From: Acidimicrobiia bacterium
GTDB lineage: Bacteria > Actinomycetota > Acidimicrobiia > Acidimicrobiales > Aldehydirespiratoraceae
Reading direction: 5' to 3'
Assembly: GCA_024421095.1 (NCBI GenBank)
Contig: JAHQYM010000015.1
Location: 1 to 37,894 of the forward strand
Length of the DNA: 37,894 bases
In this document: piece by piece, positions 15,461 to 25,445 of the stretch
Layout of the letters: each line of letters starts with the position of its first letter
Position numbering within the stretch: the first letter of the stretch is position 1
The notes under the pieces: generated by a model
The model's input: the letters and a program-made list of their open reading frames with translations, nothing else
Told to the model about the DNA's origin: nothing
Database searches by the model: none
Translations under genes and position numbers: made by a program

Positions 15461-18400
15461 GCGGTGTTGGCCAGTCGAAGCCCCCCGGCGCGCCTAGATA
15501 GCCTCGTTGATGGTATTCCTGCAAGCTGCGTACCTGCAATGGGTAACGGGCCCAATCACGCAAGCCTTGCACTGCGGCTAGCGCCGCGGCGGTGGTGGTT
15601 AGTAGCGGCACGTTTGCGAGCCCGGCGGCGGCGCGAATGTTGGCACCGTCAGCGCGTGAACCGCGACCGCGGGGCGAGTTGACCACCAAAGCCACGTCGC
15701 CACGTTCAATTAGTTCCACCGCGTGGGTGCCACCGTTGTCGCCAATTTTGGCAACGATGGTGTCTACTGTCACCCCTTCGGCTTGTAGTTTGGCTGCGGT
15801 GCCTGAGGTGGCGGCGATGCTGAATCCGAGTTCGGTGAAACCTCGCCCGATGGCCACGCCAAGATGTTTGTCACGGTCAGCTAGCGACATAAATACTGTG
15901 GTATTCGGGGTATTTTTTTCGGGCAGACGGGTTCCTGCGGCGATTTGTGATTTCATGAACGCGAGCCCAGGGGTGAGGTCGATGCCCATTACTTCACCGG
16001 TGGAACGCATCTCTGGGCCCAGCAATGCATCCGCTTCAGGAAATCTGTTGAAGGGCAATACTGCCTCTTTGATGGCCACATGTTGGGCTGTGATTGGTTC
16101 GCTCAGCAGCCGTTCATGACGCAAGCTGGAAAGGGTTTCGCCCAGCATCACCCGGCTGGCTATTTTGGCTAACGGAACACCGGTGGCTTTGGCCACGAAG
16201 GGTACGGTCCGTGAAGCTCGCGGGTTGGCTTCGATCACGAAAACTTGGTTGTCTTTAACGGCGTATTGAACGTTGATTAATCCTTTGACTTCTAGTGCTG
16301 CGGCGATCTTTGAGGTGTAACTTTCGATCACCTCAATAGTCTTCGGGCTCAAGTTTGTTGGCGGGATTGAGCAGGCCGAATCGCCGCTGTGTACGCCCGC
16401 TTCCTCGACGTGTTCCATCACCGCGCCGATCATGAAGCCGCCTTGGTGGTCGCGTATTGCGTCAACATCCACCTCTGTAGCATCTTCCAAGAAGCGGTCC
16501 ACCAAAACCGGGCGTTGTGCAGACAATCCACCTTCGCGACCAAGCGAACCGAAGCCAGCTAACTGGTCCATTGCTCGCCTCAAGTCGGTGTCACTGTAGA
16601 CAATTTCCATGGCTCTGCCGCCGAGTACGTATGACGGGCGTACCAGCGCCGGGTACCCAATTCGTGCAGTGATTTCAAGAGCGTCAGCGATGTTTAGGGC
16701 GGTTCCGCCAGCGGGTTGAGGAATTTCGAGTTGTGCACAGAGTGCGTTCCAGCGTTGGCGATCTTCGGCGCTGTCAATGGCGCTTGACGAGGTGCCCACG
16801 ATTAGTTCTGAGGGTAACTTTTCTGCTAGTTTCAACGGTGTCTGCCCACCCAAAGAAACGATCACGCCCAGTGGTTTTTCGCTGTCGATAACGTTCATCA
16901 CATCTTCAAAGGTGAGTGGTTCAAAATATAGTCGGTCTGACGTGTCGTAGTCTGTGGAGACTGTTTCGGGGTTGCAGTTGACCATCACCGTTTCGTAACC
17001 AGCTTCTCGCAAGGCGAAGCTGGCATGCACACAGCAATAATCGAATTCGATGCCTTGACCAATACGGTTAGGCCCCGAACCCAAGATGATTACCCGTTCG
17101 CGCTGGCCGGGGCGAACCTCATCGGTGTCTTCATATGTTGAGTAGTGATATGGGGTTTCGGCATCGAACTCAGCAGCACAAGTATCGACCGTCTTGAAAG
17201 TGGCTTTAATGCCTAACGCTAATCGCCGTTGACGTACCTGGTCTTCTTCTTCGTTCCACAAATAAGCCAACTGTGCATCGGAGAAGCCCAGTTGTTTAGC
17301 CCGTTTCAGGTCGGCTTTATCGATGCTTGAAAGCGATTTGGTGGCGAGGTGGGCGCGTTCCTCGGTAATTTGCAGCATTTGATCCAGAAACCAAAGATCA
17401 ATTTTGGTTGCCTCATGAATGGTTTCGAGCGTTACACCGCGCCGCAGCAACGCTTCCAATTGGAACGGTCTGTCTGGAGTGGCAACCGCAACGGCGGCGA
17501 GCAACGAGGCTTCATCAAGCTGCTCCAACACGGCTTCAGCGGGGTCGCAGTTCAGTCCGTAGCGTCCTTGCTCAAGCGATCGTAACGCTTTTTGTAAAGA
17601 CTCGGGGAACGTTCTGCCGATGGCCATGACCTCACCGACGCTTTGCATAGACGTTCCCAATACCCCGCTTGTGCCGGGGAACTTCTCGAACGCCCAGCGG
17701 GGTATTTTGGTTACCACATAATCAATCGAAGGTTCAAACGATGCGGGTGTCTTCTTGGTGATGTCGTTGGGTATTTCGTCAAGGGTGTAACCCACCGCGA
17801 GCTTGGCAGCAATTTTTGCTATCGGGAACCCAGTCGCTTTTGAAGCAAGCGCCGAGGAACGGCTCACCCGTGGGTTCATCTCAATTATGATTTGGCGACC
17901 GGTCTCTGGGTGAACCGCCCACTGCACATTCGACCCGCCGGTTTCAACCCCCACCTTGCGGATACACGCAAAAGAACCGTTGCGTAGTTCTTGGTATTCC
18001 ACATCGGTTAGCGTTTGTGTTGGTGCTACGGTGATCGAATCGCCAGTGTGTACACCCATTGGATCGAAGTTCTCAATCGCGCATACCACCACGCAGTTGT
18101 CGCGGCGGTCTCGCATCACCTCAAGTTCGTATTCTTTCCATCCAGCGATTGATTCTTCGATCAGGATTTCCGAGATGGGGCTACATTCAAGGCCGTAACT
18201 GGCGATTTGATCGAACTCTTCGAGGGTGTGGGCGATCCCCGTACCTCGGCCACCAAGAATGTACGCGGGGCGAATGATCACTGGTAAACCAACCTCAGCT
18301 ACGACCTGGCGGGCCCTCGGGAGATCATGTGCAATGCCTGAGCGAGCCACTTCTAAGCCGATCTCGGTCATGGCTTTTTTGAATAGGTCTCGGTCTTCGG

Positions 18401-18794
18401 CGGTGGCGATTGCGGTGGCATCGGCGCCGATTAGTTCAACGTTGTGGGCGGCTAACGTGCCTTGCTGTTGCAGTTCCATGGCCAAGTTCAAGCCGGTTTG
18501 CCCTCCCAAGGTTGGCAATAGTGCCATGTTTGTTTTGGGGTGGTCGCGCTTTTCTTTTTCAATAATTTTGGTTAGTACCGCAGCATCAAGTGGTTCTACA
18601 TAGGTTGCATCAGCGAAATCTGGGTCGGTCATTATGGTCGCTGGGTTGGAGTTGGCCAAGATGACGCGGTAGCCCTCTTCTTGGATGGCGCGGCAGGCTT
18701 GCGTACCGGAATAATCAAATTCGCAAGCCTGACCGATGATGATTGGGCCAGACCCAATGATCAGAATTGAATCGATATCGTCACGTCGCGGCAT
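15453..18794 (-). CDS. carB: Carbamoyl-phosphate synthase large chain
   Basis: A 1113-residue, full-length subunit made of two homologous ATP-grasp halves plus a C-terminal allosteric domain. The first half opens with [22 protein letters not shown] and the second near residue 560 with [20 protein letters not shown]. Both carry R-P-A/S-Y-x-L-G-G-R and E-x-N-P-R-x-S/A-R metal-binding motifs. It makes carbamoyl phosphate for pyrimidine and arginine synthesis, taking ammonia from CarA. ATG 18794 overlaps the carA stop (TGATG); the track's TTG 18797 is one codon upstream. Confidence 0.97.
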   Translation of the reverse strand: MPRRDDIDSILIIGSGPIIIGQACEFDYSGTQACRAIQEEGYRVILANSNPATIMTDPDFADATYVEPLDAAVLTKIIEKEKRDHPKTNMALLPTLGGQTGLNLAMELQQQGTLAAHNVELIGADATAIATAEDRDLFKKAMTEIGLEVARSGIAHDLPRARQVVAEVGLPVIIRPAYILGGRGTGIAHTLEEFDQIASYGLECSPISEILIEESIAGWKEYELEVMRDRRDNCVVVCAIENFDPMGVHTGDSITVAPTQTLTDVEYQELRNGSFACIRKVGVETGGSNVQWAVHPETGRQIIIEMNPRVSRSSALASKATGFPIAKIAAKLAVGYTLDEIPNDITKKTPASFEPSIDYVVTKIPRWAFEKFPGTSGVLGTSMQSVGEVMAIGRTFPESLQKALRSLEQGRYGLNCDPAEAVLEQLDEASLLAAVAVATPDRPFQLEALLRRGVTLETIHEATKIDLWFLDQMLQITEERAHLATKSLSSIDKADLKRAKQLGFSDAQLAYLWNEEEDQVRQRRLALGIKATFKTVDTCAAEFDAETPYHYSTYEDTDEVRPGQRERVIILGSGPNRIGQGIEFDYCCVHASFALREAGYETVMVNCNPETVSTDYDTSDRLYFEPLTFEDVMNVIDSEKPLGVIVSLGGQTPLKLAEKLPSELIVGTSSSAIDSAEDRQRWNALCAQLEIPQPAGGTALNIADALEITARIGYPALVRPSYVLGGRAMEIVYSDTDLRRAMDQLAGFGSLGREGGLSAQRPVLVDRFLEDATEVDVDAIRDHQGGFMIGAVMEHVEEAGVHSGDSACSIPPTNLSPKTIEVIESYTSKIAAALEVKGLINVQYAVKDNQVFVIEANPRASRTVPFVAKATGVPLAKIASRVMLGETLSSLRHERLLSEPITAQHVAIKEAVLPFNRFPEADALLGPEMRSTGEVMGIDLTPGLAFMKSQIAAGTRLPEKNTPNTTVFMSLADRDKHLGVAIGRGFTELGFSIAATSGTAAKLQAEGVTVDTIVAKIGDNGGTHAVELIERGDVALVVNSPRGRGSRADGANIRAAAGLANVPLLTTTAAALAAVQGLRDWARYPLQVRSLQEYHQRGYLGAPGGFDWPTPHG

Positions 18795-19894
18795 CAAGCA
18801 ACCGAGGGGTACTGATCCATGAGCCGTTTGAATTCATCAAAGAGATAACGGCTGTCGTGCGGGCCGGGGCCCGCTTCTGGATGATACTGCACACTAAAAA
18901 CTGGTAAACGTTTGTGGAACATGCCTTCAAGAGCTTCGTCATTGAGGCAAACGTGAGTTTCTACCACCTCGGGCACCGAACCAGTGGCCACCGCAAAGTT
19001 GTGGTTTTGGCTGGTAATTTCCACTGCGCCACTGCGCGTATCTTGTACTGGTACGTTGCCCCCGTGATGTCCAAACTTCATTTTGTAGGTGTTGCCGCCA
19101 AGCGCCAGCGCTAGAACTTGGTGACCTAAACAAATCCCGAAGATCGGCACCCGCCCCAACAATTTTGGGATTTCTTCAATGATCGTCCCAGCCATTTGGG
19201 GGTCTCCAGGACCGTTCGACAGAAACACCCCGTCTGGCGACTCCGCTAGAACCTGAGCCGCTGGCGTGGCTGCCGGCACAACCGTAACTGAACCTAGTTG
19301 CGACAACTGGCGCAACATGGTGGACTTGATTCCCAGGTCGTAGGCGATGATACGGCGTTTTGTGCCAGCAATGGTGTAGGGGGCTTTGGTGGTAACTACC
19401 CCCACCAAGTCCACACCTGAAGTTGTGGGGTCAGCTAGCGCGGCGGCGTGCAGGTCGGCAATGTCAGCCGAACCGAAAGCGGCAGACATGGCACCGTGTT
19501 CACGAATGTGTTTGGTGAGACGGCGGGTGTCGACACCAGCGATACCAGCAGTGTTATGTGCCACAAGATACGAATCGAGATCAGCGGCGGCGCGCCAGTT
19601 GCTGTGCCGGCGGGCTAGTTCACGCACCACGACACCGCTACAAAAAGGGCGACGGGCTTCGTCGTCTTCACTGTTGACACCGTAGTTGCCAATGTGCGGG
19701 TAGGTGAACGTGATGATCTGGCCAGCGTAAGACGGATCAGTGATGACCTCTTGATATCCAGACAAAACAGTGTTGAAAACCACTTCCCCACTGGTGATAC
19801 CGCTAGGCAAGGCAGCGCCAATCGCTTCGCCGCTAAAGATGGCGCCGTCCGCCAAAACTAACCGGTAGGCGCACAGTTCCTCAGAGCCGCTCAT
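18794..19894 (-). CDS. carA: Carbamoyl-phosphate synthase small chain
   Basis: A 366-residue glutaminase subunit that delivers ammonia to CarB. The N-terminal half has the CarA-specific [14 protein letters not shown] and [10 protein letters not shown]. The class I amidotransferase domain has the nucleophile elbow GICLGHQVL and the catalytic H-P-E near residue 341 ([12 protein letters not shown]). Length is normal. Its ATG overlaps the pyrC stop by 4 bp and its end overlaps carB, so the five pyr/car genes downstream of pyrR form one coupled unit. Confidence 0.97.
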   Translation of the reverse strand: MSGSEELCAYRLVLADGAIFSGEAIGAALPSGITSGEVVFNTVLSGYQEVITDPSYAGQIITFTYPHIGNYGVNSEDDEARRPFCSGVVVRELARRHSNWRAAADLDSYLVAHNTAGIAGVDTRRLTKHIREHGAMSAAFGSADIADLHAAALADPTTSGVDLVGVVTTKAPYTIAGTKRRIIAYDLGIKSTMLRQLSQLGSVTVVPAATPAAQVLAESPDGVFLSNGPGDPQMAGTIIEEIPKLLGRVPIFGICLGHQVLALALGGNTYKMKFGHHGGNVPVQDTRSGAVEITSQNHNFAVATGSVPEVVETHVCLNDEALEGMFHKRLPVFSVQYHPEAGPGPHDSRYLFDEFKRLMDQYPSVA

Positions 19895-21189
19895 CGTTGT
19901 GCGATGCCGTCTACCACCACGGCCTCTCCTTGATAAATTGTGTGACGCACTTTGCCTTTGAGAGCCATGTTCTCATAGGGCGTGTTGGAACTCAGGCTTG
20001 CTAGTTGCGCGCCCTTCACCTCCCAAACGAGTTGCGGGTCGATAACTGTGAGGTTGGCCGCACGACCCACCGCAACGGGCCCGCCGTGTTGGGATCTGAG
20101 GCTTGCGATAGCCGCCGGCTGCCACGACATGGCCGCCAAGATCGCCTCAAGACGCATATCTAAGTGTGTGTTGGCCACCGCAAATGCGGTCTCCAATCCG
20201 AGCATGCCTGGGGGTGCAGCAACGAACGTCTGTTGCTTGGATTCGGTCGTGTGCGGAGCGTGGTCGGTAGCGATGGCATCAATTGTGCCGTCTTTCAAAC
20301 CAGCTTTCACCGCTCCAACATCGGTTTGGGTGCGCAGCGGTGGATGAACCTTGAATAACGGGTCGAAACTGGCGCAGCAAGCATCGGTCAAAGAAAAATG
20401 ATGGGTTGTGGCCTCAGCAGTAACCGGCAAGCCCGCTTCTTTAGCGGCACGAATCATTGAGACTGAACCAGCGGTAGACACATGTTGGAAATGCACCCGG
20501 GTGCCAGTCAGACGACACAAAGCGATATCGCGCATCACCATCAACTCCTCAGCTTCGCCGGGTTGCCCGCCAATCCCTAACCAACTTGACCATTCACCCT
20601 CGTGCATATGCCCCGCTTCACTTAGCGTCTCAACTTCACAATGCTGCGCCAAAACAATGCTGTCCTGGGGGCATAGATGCCCAAGCGAGCCGGCGTATTC
20701 GAGCGCGCTGCGCATCAACTGGTCGTCTTGCACTCCCCTACCATCATCGGTGAAGATACGCACACCGGCACGAACCAACTCCGCGAAAGGTGCGAGCTTT
20801 TCGCCACGGCGGCCCACTGAGATCGCAGCGCTCGGCAGCACATCACAAATCCCTTCTTGGGCACACGCACGCACCTCGGCAATTACCGAAACATTGTCGG
20901 CATCGGGCGTTGTGTTGGGCATCGCCACGATGGCCGTGTAGCCACCGAGTGCCGCGGCTCGTGCCCCACTCGCAATAGTTTCTGCCGTTTCGTACCCGGG
21001 TTGGCGCAAATGCACATGCAGATCAACGAACCCAGGGCAAATCACACAACCACTCGCATCCAATGTGCGGTCGGCTGTGATATTTGGTTCGACTGCAAGG
21101 ATTGTGGCATCGGCACCAACCACAACATCGGCACGACGAGACCCTGCTTCGTCAATCACTGTTGCACCGCGGATTGCTAGCGTGCTCAT
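19891..21189 (-). CDS. pyrC: Dihydroorotase (class I)
   Basis: A 432-residue zinc amidohydrolase that cyclises carbamoyl aspartate to dihydroorotate. The metal motif DLHVHLRQPG is near residue 55, the FTDDGRG segment near 145 is that of the long bacterial class I enzymes, and ATDHAPH near 300 carries the catalytic Asp. The track starts at a GTG (21204) overlapping the pyrB stop as GTGA. ATG 21189 has a GAGG just upstream, and I favour it slightly; both are possible. It is coupled to carA downstream. Confidence 0.95.
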   Translation of the reverse strand: MSTLAIRGATVIDEAGSRRADVVVGADATILAVEPNITADRTLDASGCVICPGFVDLHVHLRQPGYETAETIASGARAAALGGYTAIVAMPNTTPDADNVSVIAEVRACAQEGICDVLPSAAISVGRRGEKLAPFAELVRAGVRIFTDDGRGVQDDQLMRSALEYAGSLGHLCPQDSIVLAQHCEVETLSEAGHMHEGEWSSWLGIGGQPGEAEELMVMRDIALCRLTGTRVHFQHVSTAGSVSMIRAAKEAGLPVTAEATTHHFSLTDACCASFDPLFKVHPPLRTQTDVGAVKAGLKDGTIDAIATDHAPHTTESKQQTFVAAPPGMLGLETAFAVANTHLDMRLEAILAAMSWQPAAIASLRSQHGGPVAVGRAANLTVIDPQLVWEVKGAQLASLSSNTPYENMALKGKVRHTIYQGEAVVVDGIAQR

Positions 21190-21200
21190 GCCACCTCGCG

Positions 21201-22151
21201 TCACGCCACAGCGCTTTCGCTGTCTACCAGATCGAGCCTTGAACCAATCAACGCGAAAAGTACCGCCATACGCGCTGGCACACCGTTGGCGACTTGTTCG
21301 CCAATTACTGAGTTGGGGCGCTCAGCAACTTCACCGGAAATCTCAACATCGCGGTTGATTGGGCCGGGGTGCATGATTAGCGCATCGTTCTTGAGACGAT
21401 TGGCACGTGCGGAGGTTAGTCCATACTCGTGATGGAACTCTCGCAGGGTGGGGATTGCGGCAGCAGCGCTCCGTTCGAGTTGCATGCGCAGCAAATAACA
21501 AATGTCGATATTGTCTAACACCTCGTTGATGTCGTGGGTGTGAGCGACTGGCCAGCCGTTTAGATTTGGCGGCAGCAACGTTTTCGGAGCCACAAAAATC
21601 ACTTCGGCACCCATTTTGGTAAAGCCGATGGCGTTCGAACGAGCCACACGCGAGTTCTTGATGTCGCCAATGATGGCGACCCGTTTGTTGTCGAGAGCGC
21701 CGAAATGGGCGCGTGCGGTGTAGAGGTCGGCGAGTGCTTGCGTGGGATGCTGGTTGCGTCCATCGCCAGCGTTGATTATCACCACATCAGTCCATTCACA
21801 AACTTGCCGTGATGCGCCCGAATCCGGGTGACGCACAACGATGCCATGCACACCTAGGGCGGAGATCGTTTCGATGGTGTCGCGCAGCGATTCACCTTTG
21901 TTGACAGACGAACGTTTCGCGTCGAACGTTATGGTGTCGGCAGACAAACGGCTTGCGGCGGTAGCGAAACTAATGCGCGTGCGGGTCGAATCTTCGTAGA
22001 AGGCCAAAGCCACTGTCTTGCCCCGCAGCGCCGGGATGCGTGGGATTTTTCGTTGGCTTACCTCCACATAGCCAGCCGTTAAATTGAGCAGGTATTCAAT
22101 GTTGTCGCGGTCGAGGTCTTCCATAGACAACAGATGGCGTAGTGCTTTCAC
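21201..22151 (-). CDS. pyrB: Aspartate carbamoyltransferase catalytic chain
   Basis: A 316-residue enzyme joining carbamoyl phosphate and aspartate, the committed step of pyrimidine synthesis. The carbamoyl-phosphate loop is S-T-R-T-R in FYEDSTRTRISF, the 80s-like loop has KGESL, and HPTQALAD, HPGPINRDVEI and an R-M-Q aspartate-binding segment are present. The residue before STRTR is D rather than the frequent P. GTG start with AGGAGA seven bases upstream, overlapping the pyrR stop as GTGA. No pyrI regulatory subunit is nearby, consistent with control through PyrR. Confidence 0.97.
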   Translation of the reverse strand: MKALRHLLSMEDLDRDNIEYLLNLTAGYVEVSQRKIPRIPALRGKTVALAFYEDSTRTRISFATAASRLSADTITFDAKRSSVNKGESLRDTIETISALGVHGIVVRHPDSGASRQVCEWTDVVIINAGDGRNQHPTQALADLYTARAHFGALDNKRVAIIGDIKNSRVARSNAIGFTKMGAEVIFVAPKTLLPPNLNGWPVAHTHDINEVLDNIDICYLLRMQLERSAAAAIPTLREFHHEYGLTSARANRLKNDALIMHPGPINRDVEISGEVAERPNSVIGEQVANGVPARMAVLFALIGSRLDLVDSESAVA

Positions 22152-22714
22152 AAAAGTTCTCCTAAGAAAACGCCATCGCTGCGTACATCTACCATTTCGC
22201 TGTGACGTGTTGGCAGGTTCTTACCTACAAAGTCTGGACGGATCGGTAGTTCTCGGTGACCACGGTCAACCATTACCGCTAGTTGTATCGCCTCTGGCCG
22301 ACCATAACTGTGGATCGCTTCTAAGCCGGCGCGCACGGTGCGGCCGGTGTACAAAACATCGTCAACCAAGACGATGATTTTATTGGTGGGGTCGACCGGG
22401 ATGTGGGTTGCGGCTTCGCTGGAAATCGGGCGCAAGTCGAAATCGTCGCGGTGCATGGTGGCATCGAGGCTGCCTAGATTGACTGTGCTTCCTTCAATAG
22501 CGCCGATTGAAGCGGCTAAACGCTCAGCTAATCCCACACCGCCGGTTTGCAAACCGATGATTATGACATTTTCGCAACCCGAGTTGCGTTCGCATATTTC
22601 GTGGGCCATACGGTGGATCGCTCGGGCCACATCGTCGGCTGTCATTACCTGACTCTTGGTCTGGAAAACCGCGTTCTGGACTGCGCTTGCCCTTCGCCGT
22701 TCTCTTTCTGCCAC
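22148..22714 (-). CDS. pyrR: PyrR, pyrimidine operon regulator / uracil phosphoribosyltransferase
   Basis: A 188-residue PRTase-fold RNA-binding regulator. The PRPP loop VDDVLYTGRT lies at residues 117-126, and basic residues typical of PyrR occur in SLDATMHRDD and MVDRGHRELPIR. With UMP or UTP bound, PyrR binds a hairpin in pyr mRNA and represses expression. GTG start with GGGAG at 22721-22725. It heads the operon pyrR-pyrB-pyrC-carA-carB-pyrD and probably also controls itself through the hairpin overlapping this Shine-Dalgarno. Confidence 0.95.
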   Translation of the reverse strand: MAERERRRASAVQNAVFQTKSQVMTADDVARAIHRMAHEICERNSGCENVIIIGLQTGGVGLAERLAASIGAIEGSTVNLGSLDATMHRDDFDLRPISSEAATHIPVDPTNKIIVLVDDVLYTGRTVRAGLEAIHSYGRPEAIQLAVMVDRGHRELPIRPDFVGKNLPTRHSEMVDVRSDGVFLGELL

Positions 22715-22720
22715 TGCTTT

Positions 22721-22744
22721 CTCCCGTCCATTCGAGCCTCACGG
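22721..22744 (-). promoter_or_regulatory. Candidate PyrR-binding hairpin overlapping the pyrR ribosome-binding site
   Basis: On the minus strand the leader reads CACCGTGAGGCTCGAATGGACGGGAG, ending 6 nt before the GTG start. CCGT and ACGG can pair around a loop containing GTGAGGCT, which resembles the conserved GAGGCU element of PyrR-binding loops. The 3' arm overlaps the GGGAG Shine-Dalgarno. PyrR binding could therefore block translation, as described for mycobacterial PyrR. A CATAAAA about 8 nt upstream could be part of a -10. The motif match and regulation are inferred. Confidence 0.5.
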
Positions 22745-22798
22745 TGCCCGTTTTATGGTCGCCACTTGAAACTACCAGATGCATCGGTCGACACCACA

Positions 22799-23332
22799 CT
22801 AACAACCTGTGGATTTTCGGAGGGCGTAAACGGCTGGGTTTTGTGGCGTTGCGGGGCGCAATAGTTTGAAACCACAACGTTCCGCGAGTTGTTCTGAGTT
22901 GAGGTTTGCGTCCTTGATTTCGGCGATGATCACCGCGAGTGAACTCTCGAGCGCCCATGCAGAGAGCAGTTTCACTGCCCGAGTGGCGATACCTTGCCCA
23001 CGCGCCGGTGCCACTAACCACCAACCCATCTTGGCAGCACGCCGTTCGATGTTGATACTGTGCAAACTCACCTCACCTAGCAACTCGCTGCTATTCAGTT
23101 TTGCCACAACCAACTCCAAAGCCTGGCCTGCTTGGTGGCGAGTCTCAGCACGAGCGATCCAATCGCCGGCAGCGCTTAGGCTGCGCTTCTCTGGAACAAT
23201 TGAGCTAGCCACAATTTGGGGATCTTGCCAAGCCTCGGCTAGGGCTGGTGCATCATGGTTCTGCCAGGGTCGCAAGTAGATGAGATCATCACGCAAGTCG
23301 GGCACCTCCAATACCAACGTGCTCTCAGTCAT
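22799..23332 (-). CDS. GNAT-family N-acetyltransferase
   Basis: A 177-residue protein resembling RimJ/RimL-type acetyltransferases (LIYLRPWQNHDAPALAEAW start). Acetyl-CoA binding motif A is visible as ARGQGIATRAV near residue 112, with a following helix and the LNSEQLAERCGFKLL segment (N-x-x-S-x-x-x-A-x-x-x-G-F) near residue 145. Substrate unknown: a ribosomal protein, small amine or antibiotic are all possible. It begins 9 bp after nusB, and 84 bp separate it from pyrR, where the pyr operon promoter presumably lies. Confidence 0.85.
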   Translation of the reverse strand: MTESTLVLEVPDLRDDLIYLRPWQNHDAPALAEAWQDPQIVASSIVPEKRSLSAAGDWIARAETRHQAGQALELVVAKLNSSELLGEVSLHSINIERRAAKMGWWLVAPARGQGIATRAVKLLSAWALESSLAVIIAEIKDANLNSEQLAERCGFKLLRPATPQNPAVYALRKSTGC

Positions 23333-23341
23333 CTAATCAAC

Positions 23342-23794
23342 CTAGCCGTTTTCGGTACCTCGGATCTCGGCACCTCGGATCTCGGCACCTCGTATCTCGA
23401 TGGCCACGGCTCGTAGTAAACCGTTCAAAAAACGTGGCGATTCGGCGCCGCAATACTGTGTAGCCAACTCCACAACTTCACTTAGCACCACACCAGTCGG
23501 CACTTCGTCACGTTTCAGCAGTTCCCAAGTGGCAAGCCGCGCCAGCAAACGATCCAGCAAGGCGAGCCTTCCTACCGTCCAGTCTCGCAAATGTGTGCCG
23601 ATGACGTGATCCAACTCCGCAGTGCAACTAGTCACACCTTGCACCAACTCCAGCGCATAATCTCTTGGTGGAAGCGGTTTGGCCACCAAGAGCGTTTCTA
23701 GCGCATCACCAGTTACTTCAAGCTCATACAAAAAGTTGAGAGCTTCCTCTCGCGCTATTCGGCGGTCGCTAAGCCGATTCTCGCGGTTGGTCAC
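23342..23794 (-). CDS. nusB: Transcription antitermination factor NusB
   Basis: A 150-residue all-helical protein that binds boxA RNA with NusE (S10) for rRNA antitermination. The opening SDRRIAREEALNFLYELEV and the late VPTGVVLSEVVELATQYCGAESPRFLNGLLRAV are diagnostic. It starts with GTG overlapping the efp stop (GTGA), the common efp-nusB order. The C-terminus ends in a tail EIRGA-EIRGA-EIRGT encoded by three tandem 15-bp units, which is not part of the NusB fold. Confidence 0.94.
   Translation of the reverse strand: MTNRENRLSDRRIAREEALNFLYELEVTGDALETLLVAKPLPPRDYALELVQGVTSCTAELDHVIGTHLRDWTVGRLALLDRLLARLATWELLKRDEVPTGVVLSEVVELATQYCGAESPRFLNGLLRAVAIEIRGAEIRGAEIRGTENG
23351..23395. repeat. 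Three 15-bp tandem repeats at the 3' end of nusB
   Basis: Units at 23351, 23366 and 23381 follow YTCGGYACCTCGKAT and encode the pentapeptide EIRGA/T in the minus-strand nusB frame. Being in phase, they lengthen the protein tail without disrupting it. Copy number could vary between strains. Confidence 0.85.
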
Positions 23795-24354
23795 GCGCGG
23801 CTTAGGTATTGGCCCGTACGGGTATCGATCTTGACCCGTTCGCCGCTAGCGATGAACAACGGCACTTGAATACTGAGCCCGGTTTCGAGGGTGGCTGGTT
23901 TGGTTCCACCTGAGGAACGATCGCCTTGCAAGCCTGGTTCAGTGTTGTCCACCGTGAGCTCAACAGCGGCAGGCAAATCGGTGCCGATAATCTCCGTGCC
24001 ATACATCAGCAGGATCACATTTGAGCCGTCTACTATAAAGTTGGTGGCGTCGCCTAATGTGGCGGGGGCAACGCTGAGTTGTTCAAAGCTCTCATTGTCC
24101 ATGAACACATAGTCTTCGCCGTCGCGGTAAATGAACTGCACTTCACGTTTATCGATGTTGGCGCGCTGCACCTTCTCAGCGGCTCTAAAAGTGCGCTCTA
24201 CAGTGCCGCCGGCCCGCAAGTTGCGCAGGTTCGTACGCACGAAAGCGTGACCTTTGCCGGGTTTTACATGTTGAAAATCAATTACTTGGAATAGTCCATC
24301 GTCAAGGTCTAAGGTCATACCGTTTTTTAGTTCGTTGGTTGTGATTACTGCCAC
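23791..24354 (-). CDS. efp: Translation elongation factor P
   Basis: A 187-residue factor that relieves ribosome stalling at polyproline stretches. Three beta-barrel domains are expected over this length. The loop reaching the peptidyl-transferase centre reads KPGKGHAF with K34 at the tip, so a lysine-type (not arginine-type) EF-P. No modification enzyme is seen nearby. The C-terminal VPLFIASGERVKIDTRTGQYLSRA is diagnostic. It overlaps the M24 peptidase gene by 10 bp and nusB by 4 bp. Confidence 0.97.
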   Translation of the reverse strand: MAVITTNELKNGMTLDLDDGLFQVIDFQHVKPGKGHAFVRTNLRNLRAGGTVERTFRAAEKVQRANIDKREVQFIYRDGEDYVFMDNESFEQLSVAPATLGDATNFIVDGSNVILLMYGTEIIGTDLPAAVELTVDNTEPGLQGDRSSGGTKPATLETGLSIQVPLFIASGERVKIDTRTGQYLSRA

Positions 24355-25445
24355 GAGGTCTCCTTAGAAAATTGTGTCAACGGGCGAGAGCCGTCTTCGT
24401 TGACGACCACTGTGTCTTCAACACGCACACCTCCGTAGCCGCTGAAATATACTCCTGGTTCAACTGTAATCACCTGGCCCGCCAAGAGTTCGGCTTGGTT
24501 GTTGCGGCGTATGGCCGGCAGTTCGTGAATGTTGAGGCCAACTCCATGTCCGGTTGAGTGCGTGAAGGCATCCCCGTATCCAGCTTCGGTGATGACCTCG
24601 CGGCAGACCTTATCGATCTCGCCTGCCGCGACGCCGGGACGCACAGCTGCCACACCAGCGGCTTGTGATTTACGCACAAGTTCATATAGCTCTAAAGCCC
24701 GTTCGTCAGGTTCGCCTACCATAAACGTGCGGGTCATGTCGCTGCGATACCCGTCCACCAACGCACCGGCATCAACCACCAACAAGTCACCATCAAATAA
24801 ACGTTTCGGGCTCGGTGTTTTGTGTGGCAGTGCGGAGTTAGCACCTGATGCCACGATTGTTTCGTATGCTGGCCCGTTAGCTCCGGCGAGGCGCATGCCA
24901 TCCTCAAGCATTCTGGCTATTTCTAGTTCGCTAACTCCGCGCATAAAGTGGCCGCAACACTCGCCTAGCACCGCATCAACAATTTTCGCGGCGGTTTCTA
25001 TGCGAGCCAATTCAGCTGGGTCTTTGACGCTTCTAAGTTCAGCGATGATTGCGCTTGTATCCACCAATGCAGCACTCAACGAGTCGTCCAAACGGCGTTG
25101 GTTGGCCCAACTAACGTGGTCGGCTTCAAGCGCTACCACTGAAGCATTTCCAACCGCTTCGGCCACCGCAGCCACAAATTGTGAGTTGATGCGAACCTCG
25201 ATTGAGCCACCAGCGGCTTGGGTTTGCACCGGGGCTTGCTCCGCGTAACGGCTATCGGTAATCAAGATGGCTTGGTCGGTACTGATGACTAGGGTGCCGG
25301 CTGAACCCGTGAAACCGCTGCACCAGCGGATGTTGGTTAAGTTGGTGACAACTAATGCATCAACGTCGATATCTGCAAGCTTCGCGGCAACGGCTTCCAC
25401 CCGTCCCTTCACAGTGAGCGGCGGCAAGTTGAGTGGTTGGTTCAT
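24345..25445 (-). CDS. pepQ: M24-family metallopeptidase (Xaa-Pro aminopeptidase / prolidase type)
   Basis: A 366-residue enzyme with an N-terminal creatinase-like domain (residues 1-135) and a C-terminal pita-bread domain. Dinuclear metal ligands can be placed in VVDAGALVDGYRSDMTRT (two Asp), HSTGHGVGLNIHE (His), VEPGVY (Glu) and RVEDTV (Glu). It would cleave peptides with proline at the second position. The aroQ-pepQ-efp order is a common bacterial arrangement. The gene symbol is by similarity; YqhT or PapA type are equal options. Confidence 0.9.
   Translation of the reverse strand: MNQPLNLPPLTVKGRVEAVAAKLADIDVDALVVTNLTNIRWCSGFTGSAGTLVISTDQAILITDSRYAEQAPVQTQAAGGSIEVRINSQFVAAVAEAVGNASVVALEADHVSWANQRRLDDSLSAALVDTSAIIAELRSVKDPAELARIETAAKIVDAVLGECCGHFMRGVSELEIARMLEDGMRLAGANGPAYETIVASGANSALPHKTPSPKRLFDGDLLVVDAGALVDGYRSDMTRTFMVGEPDERALELYELVRKSQAAGVAAVRPGVAAGEIDKVCREVITEAGYGDAFTHSTGHGVGLNIHELPAIRRNNQAELLAGQVITVEPGVYFSGYGGVRVEDTVVVNEDGSRPLTQFSKETSWQ

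Noticed and set aside
24529-25248. 239-residue plus-strand ORF
   Set aside because: Shadow of the M24 peptidase gene on the other strand; Ser/Thr/Pro-rich composition without a domain.
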